From positions 682,001 through 746,000 of the forward strand of contig SJRY01000050.1 in NCBI GenBank assembly GCA_011319805.1: a stretch of DNA of 64,000 nt, read 5' to 3'. Shown here in pieces: positions 1-12,946 of this stretch. The position numbers were made by a program, and so were the translations under genes. How positions within the stretch are numbered: the stretch's first letter is position 1; every line of letters begins with the position of its first letter. The notes under the pieces are model-generated. The model was not told where the DNA came from and made no database searches. It worked only from the letters and a program-made list of their open reading frames with translations. This stretch comes from Macrocybe gigantea. Taxonomy: Eukaryota; Basidiomycota; Agaricomycetes; Agaricales; Callistosporiaceae.

Positions 1-169
1 AATTTGCAGTCCAGCTGGTGCAATAACAAACGACTACAGATACAGTGATACAGGGAGCAAAAAAATGACAGTTAAGAGATGAACATGCTACATGTGAAAA
101 CATACATCGAGATTCACTGCGGAGAGGGTCTCCGCGCCGATGACCAGCAAGCACGGCGCGTTGTGTTGA

Positions 170-2055
170 TCAGTCTAAATCGGACAAGAGCTGGAGTCTG
201 AAGAAGTGCCGTCTTGGAGGAGGTTCTGATACCCAGCTCTGGCGATAGACAGCCGGGCTTTCTGCAAAGAGCTCGTCTCCCTTATATAATCCACGGTTAT
301 CCCACCAAAGATGGGCCACACACGTCCGCAGCTCTTCCAGCGTATCAGAGCAGACATGGGTACATTTGGTGAGGCAAAAACTGCGGAGAGCTAGTCCGCA
401 TCGATGCCTGTCTTCCAGATAGGCTAGAAGAACGTTAAGGAATCGCGAGTCGTCCAAGTCAGTGTAGGAATTTGTCTCGGACAACGACATCATGTAACCG
501 CCAGAAAAACAGTCCACGTTGTGGACGTATACGTCTTCCAACCGTGGAAGGAGTAGACCATCCAAGTCGTCGTGCTCGAGGTGTGAGTATGACCTTGCGT
601 TCAGAAGAAGGGCCCACAGAAGGCCAGACGGAACGTGCCCGCATACGTCGAGGACACGCAGGGATTGCAGGCTCTTCAACAGCCTCGGCCAAGTTCTCTG
701 GGTCACGATGTCAAAAGACTGCAATGCGAGGGTGTGTAACTGAGAAAGCGGCAGCGCTTCCCAGAGAGCCTTGAACGCCGTCACGAGAACTTCATCTCGG
801 CTGGTGTGTGGGTCTGGTCCGATCATGAAGTCCAACACAGGATCAGTGGACTTCGGGTCAATGCCGAAAGCACGGAAACGCAGAGATTGTTGAAATTCGG
901 GTTGATGTCGTAATTCGTTAAAAACCTGTGAGATGCTTCATACCCGGTGATCACCAGAGTGTCAAGCGGCATCGCCCAAGCGACTTCGTGAAAATGAGAG
1001 CCAATAACCTTTGCCAACTTCCAGAAATTGGCTTTGTAGTCATTCATCTTGTCCACACGGCATCGAAGGCGCGCCGCAGGTTGCAATGCTACACATTCGA
1101 GGACATTGTTCAGCTCTTGGATAGATCCAGTCAAGGAAAGAGAGATGAGGTTTGGGAACATGATAGACCGGCCGGATTTGTTACTCGGGACGGTATTCTT
1201 CGGAAAAGCATGATCGAGTTCGAGGTGTCGCAAAGAAGGAAACTTCTCAAGAAGAGAGAGGAATTCATGCCGTGATGGACGCTCTGAAAACGGAAGATAA
1301 TGCAAGGAGAGGCGTGTCAAACCCGTGAAACGGGGAGACACCATGCTAAGAGGACACCTATGCAGCTCGAGATTTTTTAGAGCGGGTAAAGAAGCCACCA
1401 ACGTGACATCTGAGCGTTTCGAAAAACGAATATCGTTATCTGCGTCAGGTTTCGTGATCTGGACAACGAGAGACTTGAGGTAAGGATTGGATAGCTTGAG
1501 AAATCCGATGAGCGGAGCAATATGCTGTAACGAAGCGACAAGGTGGATGTCTCGGACTTTGGGTGCCCACTCCAGCGTCTGGAGAATCAGCCTCTGATTT
1601 GAGTCCGACACGAGCGCGCGAATGGAAAGAGGTAAAGCTTGTGCTCGATGTAGACTGAGAGCGGTCCATCTTGGGTGAGAATAGTCAACGTGAGTCCAGA
1701 GTGCCCGATTCTGTAGTGCTGCTCGACGCCAGCTTGAACAAATGAACGAGATTGTTATCCATGACCAATCTGGGTATTCCAAGGACGACCGGCAGCAATC
1801 TAAAAAGATCTTTTCTAACACCCTGGGAGGTAGGTTACATGCCGGGGCATGTCTGTTGTGGTCCCTGAGTTCGTGAAAGCGCCCAGGACGTAGTAGCGCA
1901 GTCTGAAAGACTAAGGTTACGCTCGTGCCACAACGATGAGGACGACTTACTGCGGCAGTCCTGTATTTCTGAATATCAAAAGATTTGGCTGGCAAACTGA
2001 TCTCATCCCGCGCACTAACAGCATAAACATCCTTCATTCTTGTCGTTATGGTCAT
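170..2055 (-). CDS. F-box / leucine-rich-repeat-like protein, one frame break
   Basis: Likely substrate adaptor of an SCF ubiquitin ligase. The N-terminal third carries an F-box-like stretch (LPPRVLEKIFLDC, then a W-rich segment containing SWRRAALQNRALWTHV). This is the usual layout of Agaricomycete F-box proteins, with LRR-like beta/leucine repeats following (for example LKNLELHRCPLS). The gene is read in two frames: the first (2055 to about 900) runs into an unconvincing tail. The second (about 900 to 170) reads well back across the junction as PEFQQSLRFRAFGIDPKSTD. The frames fit if one C is missing from the CCC run (minus strand) at 899-901. An intron from the GT at 943 is possible but would discard this good coding sequence. 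The start at 2055 is the first ATG and a 5' exon cannot be excluded. Substrate unknown. Confidence 0.75.
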
Positions 2056-3387
2056 CTGGGCGTTCTGATGAGTTAACGATGGCGATAATAAAGGAGATTA
2101 TTGACCTCGTTGTCGGGGAATTAAAGGAATAAACGAAGAGGAGGAGGAGGGAGGAGAGTGCACTAGACGCGGAACCAGTCCTTGCACGAGCACAATAGTG
2201 ACGGACAGCATTTAAGCACCGACTGCGGACCGACCATATTGTTGATGTGTTTATGCACCTGACGGCTCTTCAGAAGATGGATTGAGAAAAGCTCGATGTG
2301 CGAACAATAACACTTATTGTCCTTTCTGCGATGCTCTGCCGACATTTGAGACATGCGGCAGCTTGTTATGGTCATTTGAATCTATGTTTTGTACCCGAGG
2401 CCGTCGAGCAATCGTGGAATACGTGGAGCGACTCCAGATTCGCAGCCTCGAATGGATGATACGGGGGCGCGCAATACGACATTTACGCTTTTCCAAGCCG
2501 CGCAAGAACAAAAACAATAAAGGTGTATTTGACACGTGATCGCATGGAGTTGATAACCACCTTCCGTGGGCCAAGTATCGTGCGATTCGTATTCCAGGCT
2601 CGAGAAACAACACGTCTGACCCGGAGGAGAGGCGTTGTGCACAGGCATAGCACTTCATCAAGCAACTCTGAATTTCCCGGGCCCGGAATAACGATCGCAG
2701 AAGGCTGGCATTGCGCGGGGAAGAACAACTAAACTTTGAACGGTCTTATGTAGCTACACAATCAGTTTTGCGGAGAGTGCTTGTGTGTGGGTGACCATAA
2801 CGCTCCCATCTTGTGGTCGCCCTTGCAGGGGACAGACCAACCACACGAATGAAGACACAGCGTCACTCATTTTGTCAAGGTGCATGACATATGTATCCGT
2901 GGTGCGGTTCCGCCTACTTCACAACCTATCTATTCGTCAGTCGAATGACAGTTATTGATGGAACATCACGAAAGGTTGACGATAGCTCGTCCAGATTGAC
3001 ATCTTTCAGCGTTCACGTCTGCGTTGGGATGCGTGCGCCGTCCACATCAGTCCGCGATATGTCTGTCAGTTAAAAAAATAAATAAATTGAACTTGTCATC
3101 ACAAACGTTGCGCCATCAGAACTACGGTGCAATCGAAGACCTCCTTCGAAGCTTGACAGATGCCTGGAAGCGCCACCCTACAAGCGCCACCCTACGGCCA
3201 CAAGGGCATTGGTGTGCTTCTGAAAAAATTACATTGTTTAGTCTGAATTTCGATATGCAGCATGCATGAAAACAAAGCTATAATCCGTACACGATACAAC
3301 GACTTGGAGGAGGTATAAATATGCTGATATGACAGTAGTGTATAAATTCCAACGGAGTGAGCCTAAGATGCGGAGGTGGGGCGAAGT
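2056..3387. other. Intergenic, no convincing gene
   Basis: Only short, mutually overlapping frames without conserved motifs are present. The stretch lies between the 5' end of the F-box gene and the 3' end of IRE1, so it should hold the F-box promoter and the IRE1 terminator. One small direct repeat is described separately. Confidence 0.6.
3168..3195. repeat. 14-bp direct repeat, two perfect copies
   Basis: The unit aagcgccaccctac occurs twice back to back (3168-3181 and 3182-3195). It is non-coding, downstream of IRE1, and probably a slippage product with no evident function. Confidence 0.8.
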
Positions 3388-6300
3388 TCAGTCCGGTGGA
3401 AGCTCGAAATATGATCTAAACATTGATTCGCTGCGAAGATTCGTCGATCCGATGACAGAATGAACGTGCAGGAAGAGTCGGGGATAGCGTCGGGTGAAGT
3501 ATGCAAGGAAACCTTCGGGCATGGGGCCGAGGTGTCTCTTGACGTTGTCGGGGAGGTCCTGGTAGTGGTGTTTCTACAAAGGATAGAAAAATAATCGGCC
3601 TGAGTTCTGGCGGGCCAAAGAAAACAGGATGTGTTTGACGCACTTTGTTTCTAAGAGCTCGCAAGAGATCCTGAACAGTTCGTCCATCGTATTTTCTGAA
3701 TTTTCCGAGGTTTTCAATAAACAGCTTGTCGAGTCGTGCATACCAGTCGTTGCCAACGACGTTAACAGCGCCCCTCTCGAGGAGGAGTAGCAGCTGGTCT
3801 TTCGGGTCTCTGCACATGATCTCGAATCTGTCTGATGCGTCCTGGAGGAAATTGAGGCGTCTGCCCGGATCCCAGAAGAACGGATGTAGGAGGCACGTCG
3901 TTGTATCCGGTCTTGCAAAGCAGACAGGTTGAGTGGATGGTCAAAAACCGTTCATCGTCTACTCACCTTTCTGAAGCCTCCGGATCGAGCATGCTACTAA
4001 TCAAGTCCACAGCTTCCGCACCTTCCTCACCAAACCTCTCCAGCCCGTCCAGATTCTTCGAATTTTTCAATATATTCACCTCTCGCTCAAAACGATCGCC
4101 AAACGGATGGTTTCCGTTTGTGAGAACGTAGTAGAACAAACATCCGAGGGCGAAGATATCAATGGATTTGGTCAGGCGCGTCGGCTTGCCGCTCGGGGTC
4201 GATGCAGTCGTGGGCGTCCCAACGACCGTGCCGACGCTTCCGCGGGACGACATCGAGCTGTCGTCGCCGATCTCGTCCAACTTGACTTCTCCACGCAAGA
4301 TCTCCGGGGCGCGCCACCCGACTGTGCCGGCCGCCATCGCGCCATTGGCGGTGGGCAAGAAGCTCGTCTGATCCACCTCCAGCTTCTTGCAGAGCCCAAA
4401 GTCGGAGATAAGCATGCGATACGCGGACTTGCCCCGGTTGCCCGCGGAGGGCTTGGCGCTCGAGATGAGGATGTTCTGCGGCTTGATGTCGCGGTGGACG
4501 AGCTTGAGCGCGTGCAGGTGCCGCAGCCCGCTGGTGATCTGACGCAGCGCCTTCTTTGGGTCGAACGAGATCGCTATGTCTCGCCATTGATCTCGGTTGG
4601 GATTTTCGATGATATCAGCGAGCGATGCGGGGCAGAGTTCGAGAGCAATATAAAGGAAGTTGCCTTGTGATTCTTGATAGTAATATCGAATGACGTTCGG
4701 GTGATCGTCGCTCTCTTGAAGGATGCTCACTTCGCGCTCCGCCAAAGTCACAAAGTCTTGCAGCAGTCTCTTGACTGCCACCGCTCTGCCTTGAAGCGAT
4801 CCTTGGAAAACAACAGTGCCATGCGATCCGAACCCTGTTGGGTTTAGCTTGTGATTAGAATATGCTCTAAAGAACGAAATTGGCTTGTACAAACCAAGAA
4901 TGGTCTCGGATACGACTAGAGATGGTATAGATTGTGGAGGCTTGGGGGAGCTGATAATCAGGGATGAAGAGGATTGTAGAGGCTGCAATTCTTTGCTAGG
5001 TGATTCAGCATCATTGCCGCTTCCGTTTTCGTTCCCATTCGCATTGAGAAGTTTATCGTCCTCATTCTCGTTATCAACTTGCTGCAAACCTAGTTTTTTC
5101 TTCTTTCCCCTTTTGCCTCTCCTCGCTTTCCGTCTGCCAGGTATGGCAGCGGTATCAGCCTCAGCGCCGACGTCTTTATCACTGTCATCACCATCATCGA
5201 CGGCGCTGTCTTGCCCTGGGGCCTTGGCCGCAGTCGGTGTTTGATGTGGGTCTGAGCTGGGTAGAGGGGAGTCTACCTTCTCTTGATCCCTCGGACCCTC
5301 GTCGACAACATCTAGCCTTGGGGTGGTTGCCACGTCAGTCTCCGCCACTTCAGAAGGCACCGACGGGACGTTGTGAGACTTGTCTTCCTTCAAAAGCGAA
5401 TACTTTGTCGTCCTTGAGGGTGTCCAGCGGCGGACCGCAAACCAAAGCGAAACAATGCCTAGGACGAACGCAACCGCGAGTGCTTCCCAAACATTTCCTT
5501 TAGCTGCTTTCGTCCAGCGTTCCTCCGGTACACCGGTAGTGCTGACTGCCGGACCCGCGTCTTGCGTCGGTGAAGGCAGAGTGTCGAGGCTGCTACTCGA
5601 AGGCAGAGAGACAGCTGAACCTGCTGGACCGTCCAAAAGCCTCCGCATTCGACTCTCAGGGCCGTCTTCATCCTCAAGTCTCCGAATGCCGACCAAGCAC
5701 CGTCGATCGGTGTATGCGCCTTGTTCACAATTTGTGCGTTCCCATGCCTCTATTCTCTCTCTTTCCTGCCTCGCACGAGTGATGGCGTCGACTTCCACAG
5801 GTAAATCGTTGCGTGAATTTTCGCCGGCATCTATGAGGCGCTGCTTGGCATTACGGTCTGCGCCGCCAAAGACGACGAGAGGGAATCGCGAAGGACTCAT
5901 GACAAAGAGACTTCCAGACCCACGTACCATTCCTACGTATGCGGACTGCAGGTTCAGATGCGTCGCTGCCACGTCGAGCGTGAGCGTCGGCAGAACTTCC
6001 TGAAGCTGAGGACGGGGTTGCAGGAGCACGAATGGATTGTGCGATCCACTTTGGCTTTGAGTAGAACGAAGGACGTCGAATACAGCGACACTGAAAAAAC
6101 GCTTAGCTAGACTACTTTCTTCTCGTGGCCCGAGAAAGACTTACATGGGATCTGGGAAGGTACGTCCCCAAAGCAGAGGCGATTCCTTTTTTGTTGGATT
6201 GGATCCCTTGGGACGTGCTTTAAAAGATATGACGTCGCCATTGGGCAGGCTCTGTATATATGCGTTGTCTTTGGTGCGCTTGTATGCAGCCTGGAAATGG

Positions 6301-7187
6301 CTGTATCTATTGTTGGGACCATAGGTGGAAAACGACAGGTTTTGAATTGGAGACCTTGGCAGGCCGGGATTAGACTTCTTGGAGTGCTTATAGACAGATA
6401 TGTGATAGTCTTGCGGCGGAATTCAATTTTCGTCGATTGCTGAAGGTTGGCACGAATGGCACATACCAGTACGACCTATGAAGACCTCCGTCGGTGACGA
6501 CACTGACATATTTTCACGCTCCAGCTCGTCCAAGTCCAGTTCGTTGTCTTCACGATCTTCGAAAGCTTCCCATGGACATTCCGAATTAAGAGTAGCCTTG
6601 ATCCTTCCAGTCTCCAGCTCCATCAACAATAGCGACGTCTCCTTCTTTCCCACAAACACTCTGCCGTCTTTATCTGCGGAGAAGCTGAAGGGAGACAGGT
6701 CAACCAACTCGGACATGGAAAATGGAAAGCGTTGAAGGGGGCTGTTGGGCGTCGCCATAACGTATATGTCTCCTGACTGGGGCTCGATAACATAAAGCTC
6801 TTGGTTCGTGGACTCGTCAGTAAGATCGGGATCGTAGTCGACATGCTGAGTTCGGACTAGAGGGTTGAGGGCGGGGGGTGCTGGTACGTTGGTCGAGGAG
6901 CCATAGGATGACATTGACCAAAGTGTGTGACCCGACGTCCGGTTGAGTGCATGGAACTTGCCATCGACGGAGGCAACAAGCACGACATCCAACAGGTCCA
7001 AGTCTCCCGTCAGATCCGAGCTCCCGTCCGACGACGAAGGCGAAACGAAATAATCCGCAGGCGACTTGAGCGGACGGTCAGACAGCGCGGGAAGGTTGGG
7101 CGCTGGGGATCTGAGGGAGATTATTTCTGCGATGCATGAGACTATGAGGGCGGTTAGGAGGGCGAGGAGATGGAGAAAGAATGCCAT
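3388..7187 (-). CDS. IRE1: IRE1: ER stress sensor kinase and endoribonuclease
   Basis: Type I ER membrane protein that senses unfolded proteins and splices a bZIP (HAC1-type) mRNA. Five exons: 7187-6467, 6409-6145, 6090-3967, 3911-3644, 3573-3388. Exon 1 starts with a signal peptide (MAFFLHLLALLTALIVS) and the luminal beta-propeller-like domain (ASVDGKFHALNRTSGHTLW). Exon 3 has the transmembrane helix (VWEALAVAFVLGIVSLWFAV), a Lys-rich linker and a kinase domain. Kinase motifs are GFGSHGTVVFQG, VAVKRL, HRDIKPQN and DFG (SDFGLCKKL), with the IRE1-specific TKSIDIFALGC. Exons 4 and 5 encode the RNase (KEN) domain: LLHPFFWDPGRRLNFLQDAS, then RNK/KHHYQDLPDNV spanning the last intron, ending ELPPD. 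A Ser/Thr/Gly-rich insert follows the APE motif. All joins keep frame, and the family's full length is present. Confidence 0.95.
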
Positions 7188-7888
7188 GAGCTGGCATCCC
7201 TTGCTTGGAGGACGGCGGTAATGGGCGCAGGAGGAGTTGTGAGCGGCTGTTTAAGCGATCGTGGCAACTGTCCCGCTGCGAGTGAGATGCCTCGGCAGCT
7301 GGCGTGGCTGTGCCACACCTAGTACCACCCACGAACATCGCGATGACTCTCATCTCATGACGGCTATGAAGCAATGCCTTTTTGCATAGTAAGCCCATCA
7401 TTCGACATATCACTGCATGATCACGCCCCACTCCCGACATGGAGGTGCCCCTCTATCCAAGTCATTTCAATTTAAATAGTCCACTGAACGAAACGAAAGG
7501 AAGGCGACATCGTCATAGAGTTCCGACACTGCTGTCGTATGCAGGAGCCTATACCCAGGAAATGAAATTCATGGGTGTCACGTCTCATCTCATGTCAAAC
7601 GTTGACGACAACACCAATCGACGCATTCAGATTGTAGAATGGTTCAATCACGTGATTAACTGGCGACTTTCCAGTCTCTTCTTCAACGTTCCGAAGCTCA
7701 ACGCGCCGCACATCGCCAAGAACGATATAGACGTTTGTTTCATGTTTCCATGCTTGGCTCTTTTATATCACTGATTAACCTCAATCTCAAAGGCTCAAAT
7801 ACTAACGATCACGACTCTGACGTCCAAAAACAAGGCTTATTCTACCACGATCGCGCGTTGACGTCGTCTTTTTCAATCTGAATACATC
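7188..7888. promoter_or_regulatory. Divergent promoter between IRE1 and Hikeshi
   Basis: 701 bp separate the start codons of two stress-related genes transcribed away from each other. No other coding frame here is convincing. It contains a palindromic TCACGTGA (listed separately). Confidence 0.6.
7649..7654. promoter_or_regulatory. CACGTG E-box in divergent promoter
   Basis: A CACGTG core inside AATCACGTGATT, 235 bp upstream of the Hikeshi start. This is the binding core of fungal bHLH factors. Regulation of either neighbour is inference only. Confidence 0.3.
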
Positions 7889-8624
7889 ATGTTCGGATGC
7901 TGCGTTGCAGGTCGGCTTCTGCAGACGAATCTGACGCAAATCGATGAGACCCATGCCTATTTCGAGCTTCCGGCCGCGAGCACCATCAACCACATCTGCG
8001 TGTTCCTTGCGGGAACAGGTGAGTTTCTTCCGCTCCTCTGTTGGACGTTAATCTCATGGGTCGCTCAAGTTCCGTTTCCTGACGGGTTCGGCGCGGCAGT
8101 ACATTTTTACTGGCCTGGAAAAGGCTTTCAACTCCTTGGAATGTCAGCACATTTATTGTCCCGCATCGCAGCGAATTCATTATCATCGTCTTCTAATCTC
8201 CAGGTTATCCAACGAAAAGCCGTCTGCGATATTCCGCCTGCGCGGCACGTTTATCCAAAAGTCTTCATCGACTACTCACACCGCGTTTTCCTCCGCCTCC
8301 TCTGCTCCCAACGCTGCTACACCCGATGACGTCACAGCAGTCCTCGGCCTTGCCATCGAGCCGCTCGCTCAGATTCAGGCGCAGATGTTGACGCTTCCGT
8401 CGGCACTGGCTAAACCCTCGACCTTGGGTCCCGCAGACGCGACCGTCCTCGCTGAGCGCATCGTGAAACATCTCATCAACTACATCTCGGGCTTCGCAGG
8501 CGGTGGCCCGAACGGCATTACGCCTCAGCTTGCCGTCCCGATGAGCGTGATTGCCAAATGGTATGAGACCTTTGTGAACAAGGTCCGGATAAGCGGGCTG
8601 GGTTTTCTGGAAAATCAGGATTGA
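7889..8624 (+). CDS. OPI10: Hikeshi / Opi10 family protein
   Basis: Homologue of Hikeshi, the nuclear import carrier for HSP70 in heat shock; the yeast member is Opi10. Three exons: 7889-8018, 8070-8142, 8204-8624. The protein starts MFGCCVAGRLLQTNL and has the family signature INHICVFLAG/T, then VPFPDGFGAAVHFYWPGKG and FQLLGM, then LSNEKPSAIFRLRGTF. The C-terminal half carries LGLAIEPLAQIQAQM, ISGFAGG and the end KWYETFVNKV. Length (about 207 residues) matches the family. A Ser/Thr/Ala-rich linker sits mid-protein, as in other fungal members. All joins keep frame. It is divergent from IRE1 and so next to another proteostasis gene. Confidence 0.93.
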
Positions 8625-9854
8625 GGGGTTGAAGGTTCGGGCGATCTGTGGTATTCATTGTATTCTTGTGGCTCTCGGGAAATTTAATGGCATCCTTGGT
8701 TCTTTTCGATGTGAAGGAGATCTGTTTGGCTCATGTGTCTGTCTTCAGTCATGCCCGTCATATAGAGGGACAGACGTGCTAGTCCCAATCAAGGTATCCA
8801 CGTCGCACGTGGTGTGTCCACTTCAATGTTTCCTTGCCCATCTACGGACAGTCGCCCAGGGATTGTCAGCTATTCTTCCCCACTCAGCATCTCCTATCAC
8901 GCTCTGGTCCGGAGTCTAATGCTGACGCAAGTTCATCGTATGTCTACAGTAGCACCGTTGGAAGACCTCGAAATCGAAACACTGGTCGAAGAAGGCCAGC
9001 TTGTCCGCTACACCTCACCTCATCCCCTTGTCTGAAATTTAGCCCTTGGAGCCAATGAGAGTCGCTCCTTCCACCGGGGTCACTTCAGAAGAATTGTAAG
9101 GACGCTTGAAGCGCCGTTCTGCATCAGGAAGCTTGGCCGACTCGTACGGAATAAGTGCGAACGAGACGGCTTACAAAACCTCGACGAGAAGGAATCAACG
9201 GCGACCTACACGGCGATATAACGCGTGCCTCGATAACTTTCGTTGCTTTGCACACCCCGACCATCGCCCTTTTGTTTCTGCCGCGGTCCTAGAGCGGTCC
9301 TCCTGTCGGCAGGCGGAATGTCTCCACTGTGCAATGACTCAAGGCAGTCGTCGATTCACAGGATACCACGTTGAACCGCATGTTATTAGTTATGGACGCA
9401 TGCGTTCAGTCAGGACTCCGTCTTCCTCGAATTTCAAGAGAAAGGCCGTAAAGGATAAGTCGGTGGTTCACAATTATCTCTTCAGGGTAATCCCCAGATA
9501 TTGGACACTCGCGAGGGATTCTCTTGACCCTGTCCTTCCCCTTCTTAATCCTATTTTCAAGACGGCAACAAGTACTTGCACGCCTGCTTCAGAACTGACA
9601 CCAGCGATTCATTAACCAGGCCGTTTGACTTAATCTCCACCCGATCCTCCAGCACCCTGTCCTCGCGTTCTTCATACCGCACTCTTGGAAATGACACGTC
9701 AGCGTGTCCCTGCTAGCAATCTTTCATATCCAGGTGATTAATGCCATATATGTTACAAAAAGTACGTTAACTTGGTAGGTTAGTTTACCCGCCATTGTAC
9801 TATTGTACAGAACAGGAGAATCAAGAAAGGAAGAAAGAAAAGAAAAATCCATCG
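8625..9854. other. Intergenic, nothing convincing
   Basis: A 169-codon open frame at 9106-9615 (+) has no recognisable domain, membrane segment or intron structure, and its composition is random-like. I do not call it a gene. The region lies between the convergent 3' ends of the Hikeshi gene and the serine-rich membrane protein gene. Confidence 0.5.
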
Positions 9855-11839
9855 TCATCGAAGTGATCGCGTGTTGTAAATAATCAAATATGTGGATGTC
9901 GTGCACAGCCCGACACATAATAGCACCAGGGCGTAGCAGAATGCGTATCTGCAGCGTTGGATCCATGGATCAAACATTCGTCGCCCGGATTCGGGCCGTC
10001 CGCGGACTTCTCTGAGCTTCACGCCATACAGCTGATCAAACAGGCGGTTCGGTTTCTCCACGATGCTCATCACGCGTCGGACCGTCTTGTGATACCAGGA
10101 TTGCTGTCTTGGCTGCTGCGCTGTGCGTGGAACAAAAGGATATCCAAACGAAATGCCCTTCAGCGATCGCTTGGGATCGTTCAGCCGGGCTCTCCCATCG
10201 TCCGAGTCCTGTTTCTCCGCCACCCATCTGGGCAGAGGAGGTTCGCTCGGGGCCTTGCCCTTGTCCGGATTTCGCTTTTGCTTCCGTCGCCGACACAGGA
10301 GGAAGTCCTTCCAGAAACTAATGTTGAAATAGAATTCCCAGAACGTGAGCTTGGGCGGCTGCTCGCCGAATTGCGTGAAATGCCACCCTCCGACCAACCA
10401 GAGGAAGGGGCAGATGAAACCGAGCCAGAACGCCCAGAACGCAGGCGTCGACGTGGACCACTGACGCTTGGCACGGAACACGACCACGCCGGATCCCAGT
10501 GCCGCATCTCGATCCCAACGCCTGCTAATGAACGACTCAGAGACTGAGGGAAGCTTGGAATGTTTTGAACGAACGGAGGGGACGCCAAGTGATCCTTTCT
10601 CCATTGCATCGACGCGTGCCGTCTCCGCCGTGTCCACCTCCATCGGACGATGGATAAGCGGCGTGCCGACTACGACGTCGCTCGCGGTGACAAAGCTTTC
10701 CGCATGCAAAGATGCCCGGTCCCCGTACTCGCCGCCTTCATCATCCATGGCATCGAGATAGTTGGCCGATTCTGAGCTGGCAGGGATAGTGGGCATCGCC
10801 GTCAGGGGCTGTTTGCGGGGTCTTAGGGGAGGTCCATTGGTGGGGTAACTGGGATGCGGGCCAGGGAACGGCGGGCGCAAGTCTAAGGGGGGATGCTTGG
10901 GGGCAGAGATGACTTGGATGACTGGCGTGGCTGAGACGAAGTCGTGGAATTAATGGTACGCGACGATGTCTGCGATATAGTTCGGTTCAATTGCCTCGTT
11001 ATGAAGGGACTGGAATAGCTGGGTGAGGGTCCTTCATGAATGTCACGAGAGACATCGTGAACCTTTTCTGGAAGACCCTTAGGATGAACAAGTCACGTAC
11101 GAGTAATCTCCGAGCTCTGCGAGCCCCCAGGACTGGAATTCGTCGCCGAGGCCTCTCTGTCTCTATCACCGGGCAACGGCATGGCGCGTCGAAGGGAGTC
11201 CGGAGAGACATAGTCTTGTTCTGCTATAGGCGACAACTGCTTCGCAAGAGGAAACTGATCTGCATAGTCGAACAGACTTGCATTCCCCGTCGTATATGGA
11301 TGCAGGTCGATCCGCAAAGGTTGTCGGCCTTGAGACGTCGAAGGAGTGTCATCAGGTTCCGAGCTGTAGTTCGGAGTTGGTACGCAGGCTAAAGGAAGGC
11401 TGGCGGCTGCTGCTTCGACATATGTTCCGGAAGTTGGTGGAGAAGATACGGACCTGCCGATTGGGTGTAAATGACTTTCAGAAGGCAGCCTGATAACTGC
11501 GGGCGGTGCAGGGAAGGCTTTCAGCATCTCCGTCCCTAGCTCGTCAATGGAGGAATCCGACGAGTCCTGTCGTGCATGCGCAGCATGTGAAGGAGCCGGA
11601 AGAGCTAAGGTAGGGGCGGGAAAAGCTAACATCTCATCGTAATATGCTCCAGAATCTGCGATTTCAGAGGAGCGCGGTGTTGACAAAGGCGTCAAGTTAT
11701 GGGGATAGGCCACTGTTCCCCGTTCCTGCGACTTTTGATTCCGAGTCGCAGGGAAGGGTAGCTGCTGCTTTGCGTCGTCGTCAGGCACTTCGACGACCTC
11801 CGAAGACTTTGAGCGAAATCGGGAAAGCAAGTCCAGCAT
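9855..11839 (-). CDS. Serine-rich membrane protein, conserved in basidiomycetes
   Basis: Function unknown. Two exons, 11839-11101 and 10930-9855, joined by a 170-bp intron. The junction reads EITRT of exon 1 as ...T/PTPVIQVISAPKH, in phase. The N-terminal half (from MLDLLSRFRSK) is long, Ser/Pro-rich and disordered. The C-terminal part has a conserved block with a hydrophobic helix (FWAFWLGFICPFLWLVGGW), a motif FGEQPPKLTFWEFYF, a basic segment, WVAEKQ, LNDPKRSLKGISFGYPF and LYGVKLREVRGRPE. A second hydrophobic helix (YALVLLCVGLCTTSTYLIIY) lies near the C terminus. The two helices suggest an integral membrane protein with most of the chain cytosolic. I recall this C-terminal block from many Agaricomycete proteins labelled only as serine-rich. 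Confidence 0.8.
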
Positions 11840-12946
11840 GGAATGTGGGCGTCACCCTGCGAAACGAGAAAAACGTCGATTGCAGGCTGCAAGAAAGAAG
11901 CTGAACGAAACGATGGCGCCAGGAGGAGATTGTGTTGGCCACATATCGGTGGTATTTTATATGAAGTCCCTTTCATCGCATGCACGACCGAGATGCCAGA
12001 AGGCAGGTAAAACTAAGTTTCATCGTATGGCCGCTAGCACGCCAGATTTCGTGCCGTTTCGGATATTTTGTCAACAGTCACAAGGCTGCCGTGCGCTTTC
12101 TCCTGTCCATGCCAAATGAGAAAAGGGTGATTCCAAAAAACCTTTCCTTCTGATGGAAAGAAAAAGGCGTCATCTGAATGGATAGATGTATTCAGTGGCA
12201 TAAACAACATACAAAGAGACGCTGTGGATCTGTCTCTCCCGGCATGGGCGTCGCGAAAGCCGATGGTGGTTAAGCCGCACCTTAGTCTCGAGGTGCGCTA
12301 GGCCGTGGGCGGAGCATGGGGATGGCGTAAGACGGGAATGGCCCCGATCAGATCTGAGATACACGCTGCTGCGTCGAGGCAAGACTCGATACCGACTTGT
12401 AGGTCCATCTGGGTCCCCATGCAGATTAAACCTTGTCAGTGCTGATGATCGCATGACTCTTTTAAGTGCCACGATCCACGTTGATATAGAATGTTCTGTC
12501 TCGCTTGACAAGTAATCACCTCAGATATGTCCACGATTAGACAAAGGCTTGTAGCAAGTGCACCCAGAGCGGCAGAAAAACTTCAGCAGCGGAACCAACC
12601 CTGCATAGCGTGGTGCGTTAAAGTGATCATTATCCATGTAGATGTATCAGGCATCTCACCGCCTAACTTTCAGTAGATCCTGATGTCTACAGCCTTCCCC
12701 ACTATCGCGCTCATGCCGAGTCTTTATGAGGCGTTTACATAAAGGTGAATAAACGAGAAAAAAAGGTGGAATAATGGGAATGGTGCAAACATGACGGTGT
12801 CGTGAACAAGATAGGATAGATAGGGTAGAAAGGGTGTTCCGTACGTATACAAACAACGAAGTGTGGATACAACGATGCAATGCAAGTAAACCAAGTGAGA
12901 AATAGATTAAGTTAGAAAGGGTATCGGTTTCGTAGATGAATGCAAC
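11840..12946. other. Intergenic, nothing convincing
   Basis: Upstream of the serine-rich protein gene and downstream of the acidic protein gene. Short frames only; the longest (12170-12511, -) has no domain or conserved start. Confidence 0.5.

Noticed and set aside
4107..4670. Long plus-strand frames antisense to the IRE1 kinase exon
   Set aside because: Explained by the GC-rich codon use of the real exon on the other strand.
9106..9615. 169-codon open frame after the Hikeshi gene
   Set aside because: No domain, signal or intron pattern, random-like composition, and no recalled homologue. Length alone is not enough in a 1.2-kb gap.
12170..12511. 113-codon minus-strand frame
   Set aside because: Basic, patternless sequence, without start context or domain.
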